DNA of 64,000 nucleotides from positions 917,116 to 981,115 of the forward strand of contig JAVHXV010000001.1 of NCBI GenBank assembly GCA_031119475.1. Direction: 5' to 3'. The DNA is from Pedobacter sp. GTDB lineage: Bacteria > Bacteroidota > Bacteroidia > Sphingobacteriales > Sphingobacteriaceae. The notes beneath the pieces were generated by a model, which was not told the DNA's origin, made no database searches, and worked only from the letters and a program-made list of their open reading frames with translations. How positions within the stretch are numbered: position 1 is the first letter of the stretch; the number at the start of each line of letters is the position of its first letter. Both the position numbers and the translations under genes were made by a program. This document shows positions 27,408-34,754 of this stretch, one piece after another.

Positions 27408-27537
27408 TCAAAGAAATTTCAAAGAGATTTATCAACAAATAAACTATGTTTGTAAAGGCTATGCCAAAATTCTCAAAGAGTTATCAACAGCATGTTTAAA
27501 AAACTATAACGAAGATTTTACAACTTCAAAGAAATTA
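27408..27537. repeat. TCAAAGA(A/G) motif repeats with TTATCAACA
   Basis: TCAAAGAR occurs at 27408, 27419, 27473 and 27526. The second and third copies are followed by TTATCAACA. Upstream of the 127-aa gene; possible regulator sites. Confidence 0.55.
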
Positions 27538-27539
27538 TA

Positions 27540-27547
27540 TATATTTG
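27540..27547 (+). promoter_or_regulatory. -7 box TATATTTG for the 127-aa gene
   Basis: Perfect TAnnTTTG with the ATG 20 bp downstream. Confidence 0.6.
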
Positions 27548-27567
27548 TTAGAAGATATACATTGGTA

Positions 27568-27951
27568 ATGGAGATAGAATTTATAAAGGCTAATACAAAT
27601 AAGATAAAACCTAAGGCAACTATTCATATGACTGGAAAGTTGGGGTTTAATATTGAAGCTAGTAATCTTATGGGTCTTAATGAAAAAATGTCTTTTCTAA
27701 TTGGTAAAGATAAGATTGATGAAAATAGATTTTATCTTTTCCAATCCGAAGATGAAGGATCTGCAACAGTTGCTAAAGGAGGTGATTACTATTACTTAAA
27801 TGCCGGTAATGCTTTTGATTTATTAGGTATGGATTATAAACAGTATACCATAATGTTTGATGTATCAAAAGATAAGTATAATGATAAAGATATATATGTT
27901 CTAAAAAAAAGGGAGCCAAAACTACGTAATACTATTAAGAATGGATTATAA
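27568..27951 (+). CDS. Hypothetical protein (127 aa) of the TIR element
   Basis: Starts at MEIEFIKAN (ATG preferred to TTG two codons upstream). No family recognised. The sequence reads as a compact alpha/beta protein: Lys/Asp-rich with KPKATIHMTGKLGFN, a Gly-Gly-Asp-Tyr-Tyr-Tyr segment near 75 and a basic C terminus (KKREPKLRNTIKNGL). No signal peptide or TM helix. It is the largest gene of the element and has its own promoter box; a strong terminator lies about 180 bp downstream. Confidence 0.7.
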   Translation: MEIEFIKANTNKIKPKATIHMTGKLGFNIEASNLMGLNEKMSFLIGKDKIDENRFYLFQSEDEGSATVAKGGDYYYLNAGNAFDLLGMDYKQYTIMFDVSKDKYNDKDIYVLKKREPKLRNTIKNGL

Positions 27952-28128
27952 GGAAAATAATGAAGGTGGTATATACTATTTGCATAAGATGAAATATGCA
28001 ATAGAAGAAATTTTTTATTCTATTTTAGTTTGGAATATAAAGAATTATTTATACGTTTGTGCTGCCGTCCATGGACTTGTATCCGTAGTTTTATCTCGTG
28101 AAAACGAAATAACCTTACTAAAGTCTTT
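27952..28128. other. Apparent non-coding stretch
   Basis: Between the 127-aa gene and its terminator. An open frame from 27941 runs through here and through the terminator hairpin, but lacks protein-like character. No convincing gene or repeat seen. Confidence 0.5.
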
Positions 28129-28160
28129 ACCCAACCCCTCGCGAGGTTGGGTATTTTTTT
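28129..28160 (+). terminator. Strong rho-independent terminator
   Basis: ACCCAACC (28129-28136) pairs with GGTTGGGT (28145-28152), closing a CCTCGCGA loop, and is followed by T7. It ends the transcript of the 127-aa gene. Confidence 0.9.
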
Positions 28161-28187
28161 GTACCTGTAAAAGAGCGAGTAAGTCAT

Positions 28188-28207
28188 CATCGGGACTCAG
28201 TCCGATG
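28188..28207 (+). promoter_or_regulatory. Leader hairpin before the 42-aa gene
   Basis: CATCG and CGATG enclose GAC and GTC, giving an eight-pair stem with one bulged G. It stands directly before GGGGAAAGG, the probable ribosome-binding site of the 42-aa gene, so it could modulate translation. Confidence 0.4.
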
Positions 28208-28223
28208 GGGAAAGGATAAAACT

Positions 28224-28352
28224 ATGGAAGAATACAAAGTTGTGGACGGCAAATCCTACAAACTAGTTATCTGTAGATACATTACTCGTAAGGGTGTTAA
28301 AGTGTATCCGAAGAAGGCTAAATTCTTCAGATTCTGGGTTCTTGACGTCTAG
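28224..28352 (+). CDS. Basic 42-aa small protein
   Basis: ATG to TAG. MEEYKVVDGKSYK then LVICRYITRKGVKVYPKKAK and FFRFWVLDV: a short beta-rich, strongly basic peptide with aromatic C terminus. It resembles a type of small Bacteroidota protein with a (K/R)xG(K/V)xxYPKxAKFF core seen in accessory DNA, from memory only. GGGGAAAGG lies 7 bp before the ATG. It is bracketed by two terminators, so it forms its own transcript; its promoter must lie between 28160 and 28223. Confidence 0.6.
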   Translation: MEEYKVVDGKSYKLVICRYITRKGVKVYPKKAKFFRFWVLDV

Positions 28353-28375
28353 TTAAGGATGTAGCAAGTGAACTT

Positions 28376-28415
28376 AAGGTCAATGATATAACAGGGTCAT
28401 TGGCCTTTTGTTTTT
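28376..28415 (+). terminator. Rho-independent terminator after the 42-aa gene
   Basis: AAGGTCAATGA (28376-28386) pairs with TCATTGGCCTT (28397-28407) with one G-T pair, then TTTTGTTTTT. Confidence 0.85.
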
Positions 28416-28614
28416 AAAAATTCCCACTATTTAATCTTTCTAATAGGACAATTTCGAAATTATAATTAATCGGAAAATTCTGATCTAGCCAGATACATAA
28501 ACTAATAGCTGTTTCGTTTAACCAATTAGTTCCTTTTACTTCCATAGTATTTTCATTAAAAAAACACTTTATACCGTAAATTTTACCAATGTGCGTGAAT
28601 GTAGGTTCTTCCAT
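28414..28614 (-). CDS. Small hypothetical protein (66 aa) of the TIR element
   Basis: From MEEPTFTHIGKIYG. No family recognised; contains GIKCFFNEN and SLCIWLDQNF. The end of the C-W-L-D segment vaguely recalls the 84-aa protein at 40350 (SFCVWLDEK), too little to claim homology. A TACTTTTG box lies 9 bp before the ATG. Confidence 0.55.
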   Translation of the reverse strand: MEEPTFTHIGKIYGIKCFFNENTMEVKGTNWLNETAISLCIWLDQNFPINYNFEIVLLERLNSGNF

Positions 28615-28623
28615 TTGAGGGTA

Positions 28624-28631
28624 CAAAAGTA
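28624..28631 (-). promoter_or_regulatory. -7 box TACTTTTG for the 66-aa gene
   Basis: Perfect TAnnTTTG on the minus strand, 9 bp before the ATG at 28614. Confidence 0.6.
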
Positions 28632-28682
28632 AGGATTTTTTTCTTTTTCTAAAGCTAATCAGAATAATTCTAAATTACAACT

Positions 28683-28922
28683 CTAAAATAACTCTTTAGG
28701 ACTTACTTCTAATGCTTTAACAATCTTTAACATTGTAAGTAATTTACAATTAATCCTACCAGTTTCAATTCTATAAACTTGAGACAACTCAATTTCTGCC
28801 AAATTTGCTAATGCTTCCTGTCTTGGAATAACCCCCACCCCTTGACCTTTTTTGGATAGTATTCTACTTCTATCTACTAATGGACAATATAAACGATAAA
28901 TTCCTGTTGCATCTAATTTCAT
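28683..28922 (-). CDS. XRE-family helix-turn-helix regulator
   Basis: 79 aa. RQEALANLAEIELSQVYRIETGRINCKLLTML and KALEVSPKELF form helices 2-5 of a Cro/C1-type HTH domain common in Bacteroidota. The first 35 residues do not show the usual helix 1 pattern (RIkeLRkekg), so the N terminus is divergent or damaged. Divergent from the 90-aa gene across an AT-rich 83-bp gap that probably holds its operator. Likely regulator of the element. Confidence 0.8.
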   Translation of the reverse strand: MKLDATGIYRLYCPLVDRSRILSKKGQGVGVIPRQEALANLAEIELSQVYRIETGRINCKLLTMLKIVKALEVSPKELF

Positions 28923-28994
28923 TGGATTTTTCTTTTATCGATATTTAAACTTCCCACTTTATTCGCATGTTATCCAAATAATTGTTTGATTTGT

Positions 28995-29002
28995 TATATT
29001 TG
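28995..29002 (+). promoter_or_regulatory. -7 box TATATTTG directly before the 90-aa gene
   Basis: Perfect TAnnTTTG with ATT between it and the ATG at 29006, the same close spacing as for two other genes in this window. Confidence 0.5.
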
Positions 29003-29005
29003 ATT

Positions 29006-29278
29006 ATGGAAGATTTATGGAAAGCAATGCGCTCTGATGAAGAGAATAAAAGAGATGAGCAATTCAAATTAAAACTAAAAGCCATTGAGGAGAAATATGA
29101 ATATTGGTTTTCTCAAAGGGAAGATAAATTAAGTCAAGAAAAACCTGATCGACTCCATAACTATTGGGTGAGCTACAATGATGGTAATAGTTTTCATTTT
29201 AAACTTGAGGACGAACTTCCATTGATGATAAGGCAAGAATGCCTTGAGGCTTTTAATGATGTTTATAATAAAGACTAG
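29006..29278 (+). CDS. Small hypothetical protein (90 aa) of the TIR element
   Basis: MEDLWKAMRSDEENKRDEQF begins a charged, probably helical N-terminal half; the second half has HNYWVSYNDGNSFHFKLED. No family recognised. If the nearby -7 box is used the message is leaderless; otherwise Met8 (29027) may be the start. The stop codon lies 2 bp before the right terminal repeat. Divergent from the XRE gene, so a target of that regulator is plausible. Confidence 0.6.
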   Translation: MEDLWKAMRSDEENKRDEQFKLKLKAIEEKYEYWFSQREDKLSQEKPDRLHNYWVSYNDGNSFHFKLEDELPLMIRQECLEAFNDVYNKD

Positions 29279-29280
29279 CC

Positions 29281-29314
29281 TAAACCATTAAGGGTAATTT
29301 TCTATATTGTCGCC
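29281..29314. repeat. Right terminal inverted repeat
   Basis: Inverted copy of the left end, finishing ...CTATATTGTCGCC and followed by nine T's. Confidence 0.85.
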
Positions 29315-29332
29315 TTTTTTTTTGATTAAGAG

Positions 29333-29363
29333 GGGCTGCACTGGCAACTGCCATGTGCAGCCC
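29333..29363. other. Strong hairpin between the element and the DUF6266 gene
   Basis: GGGCTGCAC pairs with GTGCAGCCC, and an inner TGGC pairs with GCCA. No T tract on either strand; it may be a terminator remnant for the minus-strand DUF6266 gene or an RNA-stabilising 3' end. Confidence 0.6.
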
Positions 29364-29455
29364 TGGTTAAAAATTGATCAATTTTCTGCATCGTAGTTTG
29401 GCGGGTAAGGTGAGCATACAGCTTGGCCATCATATGCAGAATTTAACAGCCCTTT

Positions 29456-30082
29456 TCACAGGGTAATGGTGCCCAGATATTGGCTAGACGATACGGACTT
29501 GCCATCACGCTTCAGGCAAAATACCCAGGCATGGATCACATCTCCGTTTGCAGAACCGATATCGAACGTTACGCTCGCATCGGCACGTTTGGCGCTTTCA
29601 TCGAGCACGAACATGTCTGCGGTCTGGTTGTAGACCAGTGCCAATACATGGTCGTCGATGAATGCGATGCGGCTCTGGTTTGCTGCCCAGGTCAGGTAAA
29701 ATTGCCCGTTGTAACCAATCTGTGGCGACAACAACTTTCCAAGTGAGCCCTTGCTGATCTGGAGCGACTGAAAATCGACCGTTAGGTTTGGATAGGCCCC
29801 ACTGATCGAGTTGGCGATAAACAGCTTGACCGCCATGTTGTAACCGGAAATTCCGCTCAACTTGGCATCGGCAAAGCCGACGTTGAGCACATCCTTGATC
29901 GGACTGAGCGTGGCGGCAGCCAGTGCAAACTTGGCCTGTACGGCCAGTTGGTCTGGTGATGCTGCTCTTTTGCTTTTTGATGGCAGGCTGCGGAGGTAGT
30001 CTATGCCCCTCCATTTGCCACCTACGGCATTTCCGACCTTGCCGGAAATCTGGCCGAAATTACTTTTGGAATAAGTTCCCAT
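29456..30082 (-). CDS. DUF6266 family protein
   Basis: 208 aa. The N terminus (MGTYSKSNFGQISGKVGNAV, GGKWRGIDYLRSLP) and the QLAVQAKFALAAATLSPIKDVLNVGF segment match DUF6266, a family abundant in Pedobacter and relatives. No signal peptide; the C-terminal half is beta-rich. Function unknown. It lies downstream of the HTH gene in the same direction but across a 356-bp repeat-rich gap. Confidence 0.88.
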   Translation of the reverse strand: MGTYSKSNFGQISGKVGNAVGGKWRGIDYLRSLPSKSKRAASPDQLAVQAKFALAAATLSPIKDVLNVGFADAKLSGISGYNMAVKLFIANSISGAYPNLTVDFQSLQISKGSLGKLLSPQIGYNGQFYLTWAANQSRIAFIDDHVLALVYNQTADMFVLDESAKRADASVTFDIGSANGDVIHAWVFCLKRDGKSVSSSQYLGTITL

Positions 30083-30438
30083 GATTTTAAATTTTTAAGT
30101 TGTAAATTCTGTTCATTCATCATCTTGTGGTACCGGTACAGATAATGGGACCAAAACTATCGCCGGCACAAACCCAGGGGAACTTTTGAGCTGAATTGAG
30201 CCAAATTGAGCTAAAATGAGCCGTAATGAACTGTGCATATGGGCCTAATGGTAACATCTGGGCCTTACCAAAGACCTACCAGGCCCGGGCATAACCTACT
30301 CGCTGCTTACCTATTTTATGGCGTTTCCTTACCCTGGAGGTAAACAAAGGGTATAACGGAGGTAAAGAAAAGGTAAAGGATAGGTAAAGAAAAGGTAAGG
30401 TTGGTATCAGGTTGGTACGGATAAGGTACGACCGTTCG
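30083..30438. repeat. Gene-free repeat-rich gap between DUF6266 and HTH genes
   Basis: Contains about five TGAG units with an exact 10-bp period (30187-30230). GGGCCT/AGGCCC words lie at about 30240-30290. From 30340 to 30410 there is a run of GGTAAAG-type words. No gene is supported. Confidence 0.7.
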
Positions 30439-30717
30439 CTATATCCTTCCCCTGCGGATGCTCTCCCGGAAAGCACTGTCCAGATCAGATCTAAGGAAGC
30501 TGTCTCCACCCGGCATTTTCGCCGGTTTCAAGGTGCCGTCCTTTACCTTACGCTTGTAGGTGGATTCGCTGATGTTGAGGTAATCTTTCACCTGTTGCCG
30601 CGTCATACGGTCTTTTGCAGGCTGTGCCAGGGAGGGCAAACGGAGCTGGAGTTCAGAGAGGATCTGCTCCTGAAGTTCGATCATGCGGTGAAGTGCGTTG
30701 ATGAGCTGCGTGTCCAT
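30439..30717 (-). CDS. Excisionase-like helix-turn-helix protein
   Basis: 92 aa. The N-terminal half is a helix that may form a coiled coil (HRMIELQEQILSELQLRL). The C-terminal half, RMTRQQVKDYLNISESTYKR with KVKDGTLKPAKMPGG and FLRSDLDSAF, is a MerR/excisionase-type HTH (HTH_17-like). Probably a DNA-binding dimer. Four phased palindromes lie directly upstream, the natural candidate for its own operator. Confidence 0.82.
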   Translation of the reverse strand: MDTQLINALHRMIELQEQILSELQLRLPSLAQPAKDRMTRQQVKDYLNISESTYKRKVKDGTLKPAKMPGGDSFLRSDLDSAFRESIRRGRI

Positions 30718-30754
30718 GTTTTTGTTGAATGCACAAATATGCAGCTGAAAGGGC

Positions 30755-30829
30755 GACTAGTCTAGTCAACCCATGACTAAATTAGTCAACCTTGCGACTA
30801 AATTAGTCATCAGGATGACTAGCTTAGTC
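30755..30829. promoter_or_regulatory. Four phased GACTAnnnTAGTC palindromes
   Basis: Sites at 30755-30767 (spacer GTC), 30775-30787 (AAT), 30796-30808 (AAT) and 30817-30829 (GCT). Starts are 20, 21 and 21 bp apart, two helical turns each, so bound dimers would line up on one DNA face. They lie 38-112 bp upstream of the HTH start and far from pyrG. Confidence 0.8.
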
Positions 30830-30933
30830 ATCAACCACTTTGCGCATATCGCCTAACGCCCGCCACTAGGCGGCGGATGTTCTAATGATTCAAATATTTT
30901 TACACATTCCACTCCCACGCCAAGTTTTTTCCC

Positions 30934-30941
30934 TACCTTTG
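30934..30941 (+). promoter_or_regulatory. -7 box TACCTTTG for pyrG
   Basis: Perfect TAnnTTTG, 61 bp before the pyrG ATG; no clear -33 box. Confidence 0.6.
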
Positions 30942-31002
30942 TATCCCGTACAAAAACAATTAAAAAGGCCAAAAGCCTGTTTAATTTCACAAACTCACAA
31001 AC

Positions 31003-32619
31003 ATGACTAAGTATATTTTTGTTACGGGCGGTGTTACTTCCTCTTTGGGCAAGGGCATCATTTCCGCTTCATTAGCCAAACTCTTACAAGCCAGAGGTTA
31101 CCGCGTAACCATCCAGAAATTTGATCCCTACATCAACATCGATCCGGGAACATTAAATCCGTATGAGCACGGGGAGTGCTATGTAACCGAAGACGGCGCC
31201 GAGACAGATCTGGACCTTGGCCATTATGAGCGTTTCCTGAATGCGCCAACATCACAGGCGAACAACATTACGACCGGGCGCATCTACCAAAATGTGATCA
31301 ACAAAGAAAGACGGGGCGATTTTTTGGGCAAGACCGTTCAGGTGGTACCGCATATTACCGACGAGATCAAGCGCAACATGCGCATCCTTGGTGAAAGCGG
31401 AAACTACGACATCGTGATCACCGAGCTGGGTGGTACGGTCGGCGATATCGAATCGCTGCCTTTTATCGAGGCGGTACGTCAGTTTAAGTGGGAAGAAGGA
31501 CCAACAAACGCCATTGTCATCCACCTCACGCTTATTCCTTTCCTGGCTGCAGCGGGCGAACTGAAAACCAAACCTACGCAACATTCGGTCAAGGCTTTAT
31601 TGGAATATGGCATCCAGCCAGATATTTTGGTCTGTAGGACCGAGCACCACATCAGTCAGGATATCCGTAAGAAAATAGCCCTGTTCTGCAACGTCAATGT
31701 CAATGCAGTAATCGAATCAATTGATGCCTCATCCATTTACAGCGTACCCCTGCTCATGATGAAAGAGCATTTGGATAAGACGGTCCTGAGCAAGCTGAAG
31801 CTGCCGAACAAGAATGAGCCCGATATGGAAAGCTGGAAAGATTTCCTTGGCCGATTGAAAAATCCGACTGCCGAAGTGAAAATTGGTCTTGTCGGTAAAT
31901 ATGTTGAACTACCCGATGCCTATAAATCCATTACTGAAGCATTTATCCATGCCGGCGCCAAAAATGAATGCAAGGTCCGTGTAGAATATATCCCTTCAGA
32001 AAGCATCAATGCTGATAACGTCAAGGAAAAATTGGGCCATTTACAGGGCGTGCTGGTAGCTCCGGGATTTGGTAGCCGTGGCATTGAGGGAAAGATCGAG
32101 GCCATTAAATATGTCAGGACCAATGACGTTCCATTCTTTGGGATCTGCCTGGGCATGCAATGTGCGGTGATCGAGTTTGGCAGGAACGTGCTGGGCCTAT
32201 CACAGGCAAATACGACCGAAATTGATGAAAGTTCCAAACATCCGGTCATCAACATGATGGAAGGACAGAAGAACGTAACGGCCAAGGGCGGTACCATGCG
32301 CTTGGGTGCCTATCCGTGCGACATTAAAAAAGGGACAAAAGCTTATCAGGCCTATGGCAAGCAGCACATTACGGAAAGGCATCGCCACCGTTATGAATTT
32401 AACAATGCCTACCTGAAACAATACGAAGAGGCAGGAATGCAGGCTTCGGGCATCAATCCAGAAAGCAATCTGGTCGAAATCATCGAGCTAAAAAACCATC
32501 CATTTTTTGTGGGCGGGCAATTTCATCCAGAATTAAAGTCGACAGTTGCAAATCCTCACCCACTTTTTGTTAAATTTGTCGCCGCTGCAATGGAGCATGC
32601 CGAAAAGAAAACAAAATAA
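31003..32619 (+). CDS. pyrG: CTP synthase
   Basis: 538 aa, full length. Makes CTP from UTP, ATP and glutamine. The N-terminal amidoligase starts [18 protein letters not shown], with [11 protein letters not shown] and [23 protein letters not shown] conserved. The C-terminal glutamine amidotransferase has the catalytic Cys in FFGICLGMQ and His/Glu in QFHPEL. yidC follows after 19 bp, so the two are co-transcribed. Confidence 0.98.
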   Translation: MTKYIFVTGGVTSSLGKGIISASLAKLLQARGYRVTIQKFDPYINIDPGTLNPYEHGECYVTEDGAETDLDLGHYERFLNAPTSQANNITTGRIYQNVINKERRGDFLGKTVQVVPHITDEIKRNMRILGESGNYDIVITELGGTVGDIESLPFIEAVRQFKWEEGPTNAIVIHLTLIPFLAAAGELKTKPTQHSVKALLEYGIQPDILVCRTEHHISQDIRKKIALFCNVNVNAVIESIDASSIYSVPLLMMKEHLDKTVLSKLKLPNKNEPDMESWKDFLGRLKNPTAEVKIGLVGKYVELPDAYKSITEAFIHAGAKNECKVRVEYIPSESINADNVKEKLGHLQGVLVAPGFGSRGIEGKIEAIKYVRTNDVPFFGICLGMQCAVIEFGRNVLGLSQANTTEIDESSKHPVINMMEGQKNVTAKGGTMRLGAYPCDIKKGTKAYQAYGKQHITERHRHRYEFNNAYLKQYEEAGMQASGINPESNLVEIIELKNHPFFVGGQFHPELKSTVANPHPLFVKFVAAAMEHAEKKTK

Positions 32620-32638
32620 TACAGTTTAAAACAACATA

Positions 32639-34435
32639 ATGGATAGAAATACATTTACAGGCCTGTTCCTGATCATGGTGATTTTAGGAGCATCTGTTTA
32701 CTTTATGCAACCTAGTGACGCAGAAATCAAGAAGGAAAGAGAAAGGATTGCTGCAGACTCACTCAAAAAAGCAAAAACAACCACCCCAGCTCCTGCAGCC
32801 CAAGTGGCAAAAACCATAGCCCCACCAGATTCATCGGCCTTAAAAGGCCCTTTTGGCGCAAACCTGAACGGAACGGTACAGACCACTACGCTTCAGAACA
32901 ACAACCTAAAGCTGACCTTCAGCAACCTAGGTGGAAAGATCAGATCAGTCGAAATCTTAAAGGAGCACACTTACGGCGGAAAGTCATTGGTGCTGTTCAA
33001 CGACAACAAATTTGGGCTCGACCTCAATATCGGCGGCAAGATGGTCCATACCAATGACCTGTATTTTACGGTTGCCGATTCCTCTTCTACCAAACTGAGC
33101 CTGCGTGCCAATTATAGCGCCAATCAGTTCATTGAGTATGTGTACGAGCTGAAACCGGAAAGCAACAATGTGACTTTTAACATCAACCTGAATGGACTTA
33201 ACCAGGTTGTTCAGGGCAACCACATCAACCTCAATTGGGAAACCACGCTCTTGGAGCAGGAAAAATCTGCCAAGAAAGAACAGGAGCATGCGGCACCTTA
33301 TTATAAATATGTGGAGAAGATGCCAGACAACCTGAGCAAGGCCAAAGATGAAAAAGTAGAATTGGGCGAAGGAAAGATCGAATGGTTTTCTTTCAAGGAC
33401 CAGTTCTTCTCTGCGGTATTGATTCCACAGGTCCCTTTTGATAAAGGAAACCTCGAAGTGAAAGTGAGCACCAAGCCAGGCGAGATCAAATGGTATGGCG
33501 CAAACATGAACCTTCAGTTTAACCAATTGGCGGCGCAGAGCTACGCCATGAAATTCTACTTTGGCAACAACCAGTACAACAACCTGAAAAGCCAAGGACA
33601 AGAAATTGAAAAATTGGTAGATATGGGGTATTGGCCTTTAAAATACATCAACCGTTTTGTGGTATTGCCTGTATTTAAGTTGTTGGAGAGCTTTAATTGG
33701 GGCTATGGTCTGATTATCCTGGTGCTGACCATCTTATTGAAGGTAGCGATGTCGCCACTGACCTACAAATCATATATATCGATGGCGAAAATGCGAATCT
33801 TGAAGCCAGAAATGGATGAGATCAAAGCAAAGGTCGGAGAAGACAACCCTACACTTTTACAGCAGGAATACCTGAAATTATATAAGAAAGTTGGCGTAAA
33901 TCCGTTGGGAGGCTGTTTGCCGATGCTGTTGCAACTTCCATTCGTGATGGCCTTCTTCTTCTTCTTCCCCAACCTGTTCGAATTGAGGGGCGAAAGCTTC
34001 CTGTGGATGAGAGACCTCTCAACTTATGATGATTTTATCAGGTTTGGTGTAAACATTCCATTGTTGGGCGACCATTTGAGCCTGATGTGTATCCTGATGA
34101 CGATCTCTACGCTGATCTATACGTATTTCAATAACCAAATTTCTGGGGCGACCGGCCAGATGAAATACATCGGGTACATTATGCCGATTATCTTTTTGGG
34201 CGTATTGAACAGCTATCCTGCCGGTTTGAACTATTACTATTTCTTGGCCAATATGTTTACCTTCTTACAGCAATACCTGATCAGAAGAATGGTAAACGAC
34301 GAAAAAATCCATGCCATCTTGCAGGAAAACAAGACCAAGCCGGAGAAAGAAAAGAAAAAATCTAAATTCCAGTCGCGCCTAGACGATTACATGCGTACCC
34401 AGGCACAGACAAAAGCACAGGAAAAGAAAAAGTAA
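32639..34435 (+). CDS. yidC: Membrane protein insertase YidC
   Basis: 598 aa. N-terminal TM helix, a Gram-negative-type periplasmic beta domain (about 90-335), then the conserved five-helix insertase core starting near LESFNWGYGLIILVLTILLK, with MSPLTYKSYISMAKM and NPLGGCLPMLLQLPF. Inserts proteins into the inner membrane with or without SecYEG. The tail is strongly basic. A clear terminator follows. Confidence 0.97.
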   Translation: MDRNTFTGLFLIMVILGASVYFMQPSDAEIKKERERIAADSLKKAKTTTPAPAAQVAKTIAPPDSSALKGPFGANLNGTVQTTTLQNNNLKLTFSNLGGKIRSVEILKEHTYGGKSLVLFNDNKFGLDLNIGGKMVHTNDLYFTVADSSSTKLSLRANYSANQFIEYVYELKPESNNVTFNINLNGLNQVVQGNHINLNWETTLLEQEKSAKKEQEHAAPYYKYVEKMPDNLSKAKDEKVELGEGKIEWFSFKDQFFSAVLIPQVPFDKGNLEVKVSTKPGEIKWYGANMNLQFNQLAAQSYAMKFYFGNNQYNNLKSQGQEIEKLVDMGYWPLKYINRFVVLPVFKLLESFNWGYGLIILVLTILLKVAMSPLTYKSYISMAKMRILKPEMDEIKAKVGEDNPTLLQQEYLKLYKKVGVNPLGGCLPMLLQLPFVMAFFFFFPNLFELRGESFLWMRDLSTYDDFIRFGVNIPLLGDHLSLMCILMTISTLIYTYFNNQISGATGQMKYIGYIMPIIFLGVLNSYPAGLNYYYFLANMFTFLQQYLIRRMVNDEKIHAILQENKTKPEKEKKKSKFQSRLDDYMRTQAQTKAQEKKK

Positions 34436-34450
34436 ATTCGTTATCCTATA

Positions 34451-34483
34451 AAAACCGCAAATCGAAATATTTGCGGTTTTTTT
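34451..34483 (+). terminator. Rho-independent terminator after yidC
   Basis: AAAACCGCAAAT (34451-34462) pairs with ATTTGCGGTTTT (34469-34480), followed by more T's. Confidence 0.92.
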
Positions 34484-34489
34484 GTTTAA

Positions 34490-34672
34490 AGTTGAAAGTT
34501 CAAGGTTCAAAGTTGAAAGTTCGAGGCTGCAAGTTCTAATGTCATTACATCTTACCTCTTCCATCTTCCATCTTACCTCTCCCATCTCACAACTCACAAC
34601 TCACAACTCACAACTCACAACCTACAACCTACAACCTACAACCCAAAACCCACAACTCACAACTAACTCTAT
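34490..34672. repeat. Low-complexity spacer (AGTTCAAAG, CATCTTACC, CTCACAA, CCTACAA words)
   Basis: Successive blocks of short degenerate tandem words between the yidC terminator and the S9 peptidase gene. No gene or promoter seen up to about 34680. Confidence 0.8.
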
Positions 34673-34754
34673 GTAAAATTCACCGTACAAACCATTGAAT
34701 TGTCGGCAAAATTTGCAATTTTAGGCTTCTGATAAACCAAAGCAACAAACCATC

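Larger units (their letters stand above)
26988..29314. mobile_element. TIR-bounded 2.33-kb cargo element without transposase
   Basis: The ends are 34-bp imperfect inverted repeats (31 of 34 identical) beginning GGCGACAATATAG. Nine T's lie directly outside both ends in the same orientation (26979-26987 and 29315-29323), as a target-site duplication in a poly-T tract would give. The interior is clearly more AT-rich than the flanks. It holds six small genes, including an XRE regulator, and no recognisable transposase or integrase, so movement would need help in trans. The family of the ends is not recognised. Confidence 0.75.

Noticed and set aside
27428..27489. TTATCAACA motifs as DnaA boxes or a replication origin
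   Set aside because: Both differ from the DnaA consensus at a key position and no replication gene is present.
27941..28219. 92-codon open frame overlapping the end of the 127-aa gene
   Set aside because: It runs straight through the strong terminator at 28129-28160, starts inside another gene and has no protein-like character.
28165..28225. Self-cleaving ribozyme or riboswitch in the leader of the 42-aa gene
   Set aside because: A hairpin exists but the conserved hammerhead core or any known riboswitch pattern could not be matched.
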